Below, one piece after another: positions 22,487 through 22,971 of a stretch of DNA of 22,971 nt. Position 1 is the first letter of the stretch. Every line of letters begins with the position of its first letter. This stretch comes from a virus, in IMG/VR virus record IMGVR_UViG_3300032173_000053, positions 1-22,971 of that record, one strand, 5' to 3'. A program made the position numbers and the translations under genes. The notes beneath the pieces are model-generated. The model was not told where the DNA came from, did not search any database, and saw only the letters and a program-made list of their open reading frames with translations.

Positions 22487-22971
22487 AAAAAGATTGGCAT
22501 GGCTTAGTTAAGATTCTCGAAATCCAACACATCCGAGATGGCAAGGTGATTTGGGAAGAGAAAAATCTACTCAACACTTTGCATATTGGTGGAGAGATGT
22601 TTATGTTGACCTGCGCATTTGACAGCAGCCCAGGAACATACCCGCCAGCAAACTATTACTTTGGACTCGACAATCGAGGGGCGATCACCGTTGATGATCT
22701 CATGACGGATATCATTGATGAACCATCTGGCAATGGATATTTGCGGCAGGCTGTAAGTTCGTCAAATCAATTTACAATTGACATTGTAAGTGGCGTTTAC
22801 CGAGCCACCAGCCAGATCGTCACCTTTAGTGCAACAGGATCGGGCTGGGGTCCAGTATCCAATTTGTTCATGGCAACTAGCGTAGATGGGTCCGGCATCC
22901 TATTGGCCAGCAACCCACTGTCAAATAGCATCACACTCACAAACGGCGATGCCATCAACATGCGTATGGCT
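22483..22971 (+). CDS. Virion-type structural protein, C-terminus cut by window edge
   Basis: 163 codons visible from an ATG in an ATGA overlap with the 2H gene; no stop before the right edge. The sequence MKKDWHGLVKILEIQHIRDGKVIWEEKNLLNTLHIGGEM, with later beta-rich, Ser/Thr/Asn-rich strands (IVTFSATGSGWGPVSNLF, SNSITLTNGDAIN), matches the style of phage head-tail or baseplate-associated structural proteins. The opening resembles a family in which a short strand pair precedes NLLN and a jelly-roll-like domain. The exact part is unknown. Confidence 0.7.
   Translation, partial: MKKDWHGLVKILEIQHIRDGKVIWEEKNLLNTLHIGGEMFMLTCAFDSSPGTYPPANYYFGLDNRGAITVDDLMTDIIDEPSGNGYLRQAVSSSNQFTIDIVSGVYRATSQIVTFSATGSGWGPVSNLFMATSVDGSGILLASNPLSNSITLTNGDAINMRMA

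Overview
The window looks like part of the genome of a large, lytic, T4-like tailed phage (myovirus type), probably from an uncultured source and with an unknown, probably Gram-negative host. The diagnostic genes are a gp20-type portal protein (3209-5749, minus) and a gp17-type large terminase (18005-19876, plus). Around them are beta-rich virion proteins, short proteins whose first residues resemble T4 capsid-targeting sequences, free-standing homing endonucleases, ATGA and TAATG gene overlaps and almost no non-coding DNA. No integrase, tRNA gene, CRISPR array or insertion sequence was seen. The host is inferred only from a lipobox, Sec-type signal peptides and strong Shine-Dalgarno (SD) sequences.

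Layout. Positions 1-1392 hold the 3'-truncated part of a minus-strand gene with a very basic middle. Positions 1562-2961 hold a small putative head protein and a GT-A glycosyltransferase. Positions 5749-2958 (minus) hold the portal, interrupted by a 228-residue intein, coupled to a small zinc-ribbon gene that contains a terminator-like hairpin for the opposite strand. Positions 5837-12400 are an accessory region of frequent strand switches: a sulfotransferase-like gene, an M14 carboxypeptidase, a structured non-coding stretch, a three-gene minus-strand unit (poly-acidic protein, unknown protein, exported papain-like protease), a DUF3568-like lipoprotein and an HExxH metallopeptidase. Positions 11875-13707 carry small plus-strand unknowns, one with a C-terminal membrane anchor. 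Positions 14725-13685 (minus) encode a virion-like beta protein.

Positions 17910-14815 (minus) form a unit of anchored M28 peptidase, bacterioferritin-like protein, HNH endonuclease, CYTH triphosphatase and a small WYL-like protein, closed by a bidirectional hairpin terminator. The CYTH gene appears to start at an ATT codon inside the end of the HNH gene. Positions 18005-22971 (plus) hold the terminase, a PD-(D/E)XK homing endonuclease, two coupled unknown genes, a 2H phosphoesterase with a capsid-targeting-like N-terminus, and a virion-like gene cut by the right edge.

How the genes may work together. The terminase and portal form the DNA-packaging motor. Several small proteins may be packaged with the DNA. 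The glycosyl- and sulfotransferase-like genes suggest surface or glycan modification. Four peptidases, three of them with export or anchor signals, plus a lipoprotein suggest action in the host envelope. The 2H enzyme could be a capsid-delivered nucleotide-signal degrader (anti-CBASS-like), which is a hypothesis. Three unrelated homing-type elements sit in or beside packaging and operon genes.
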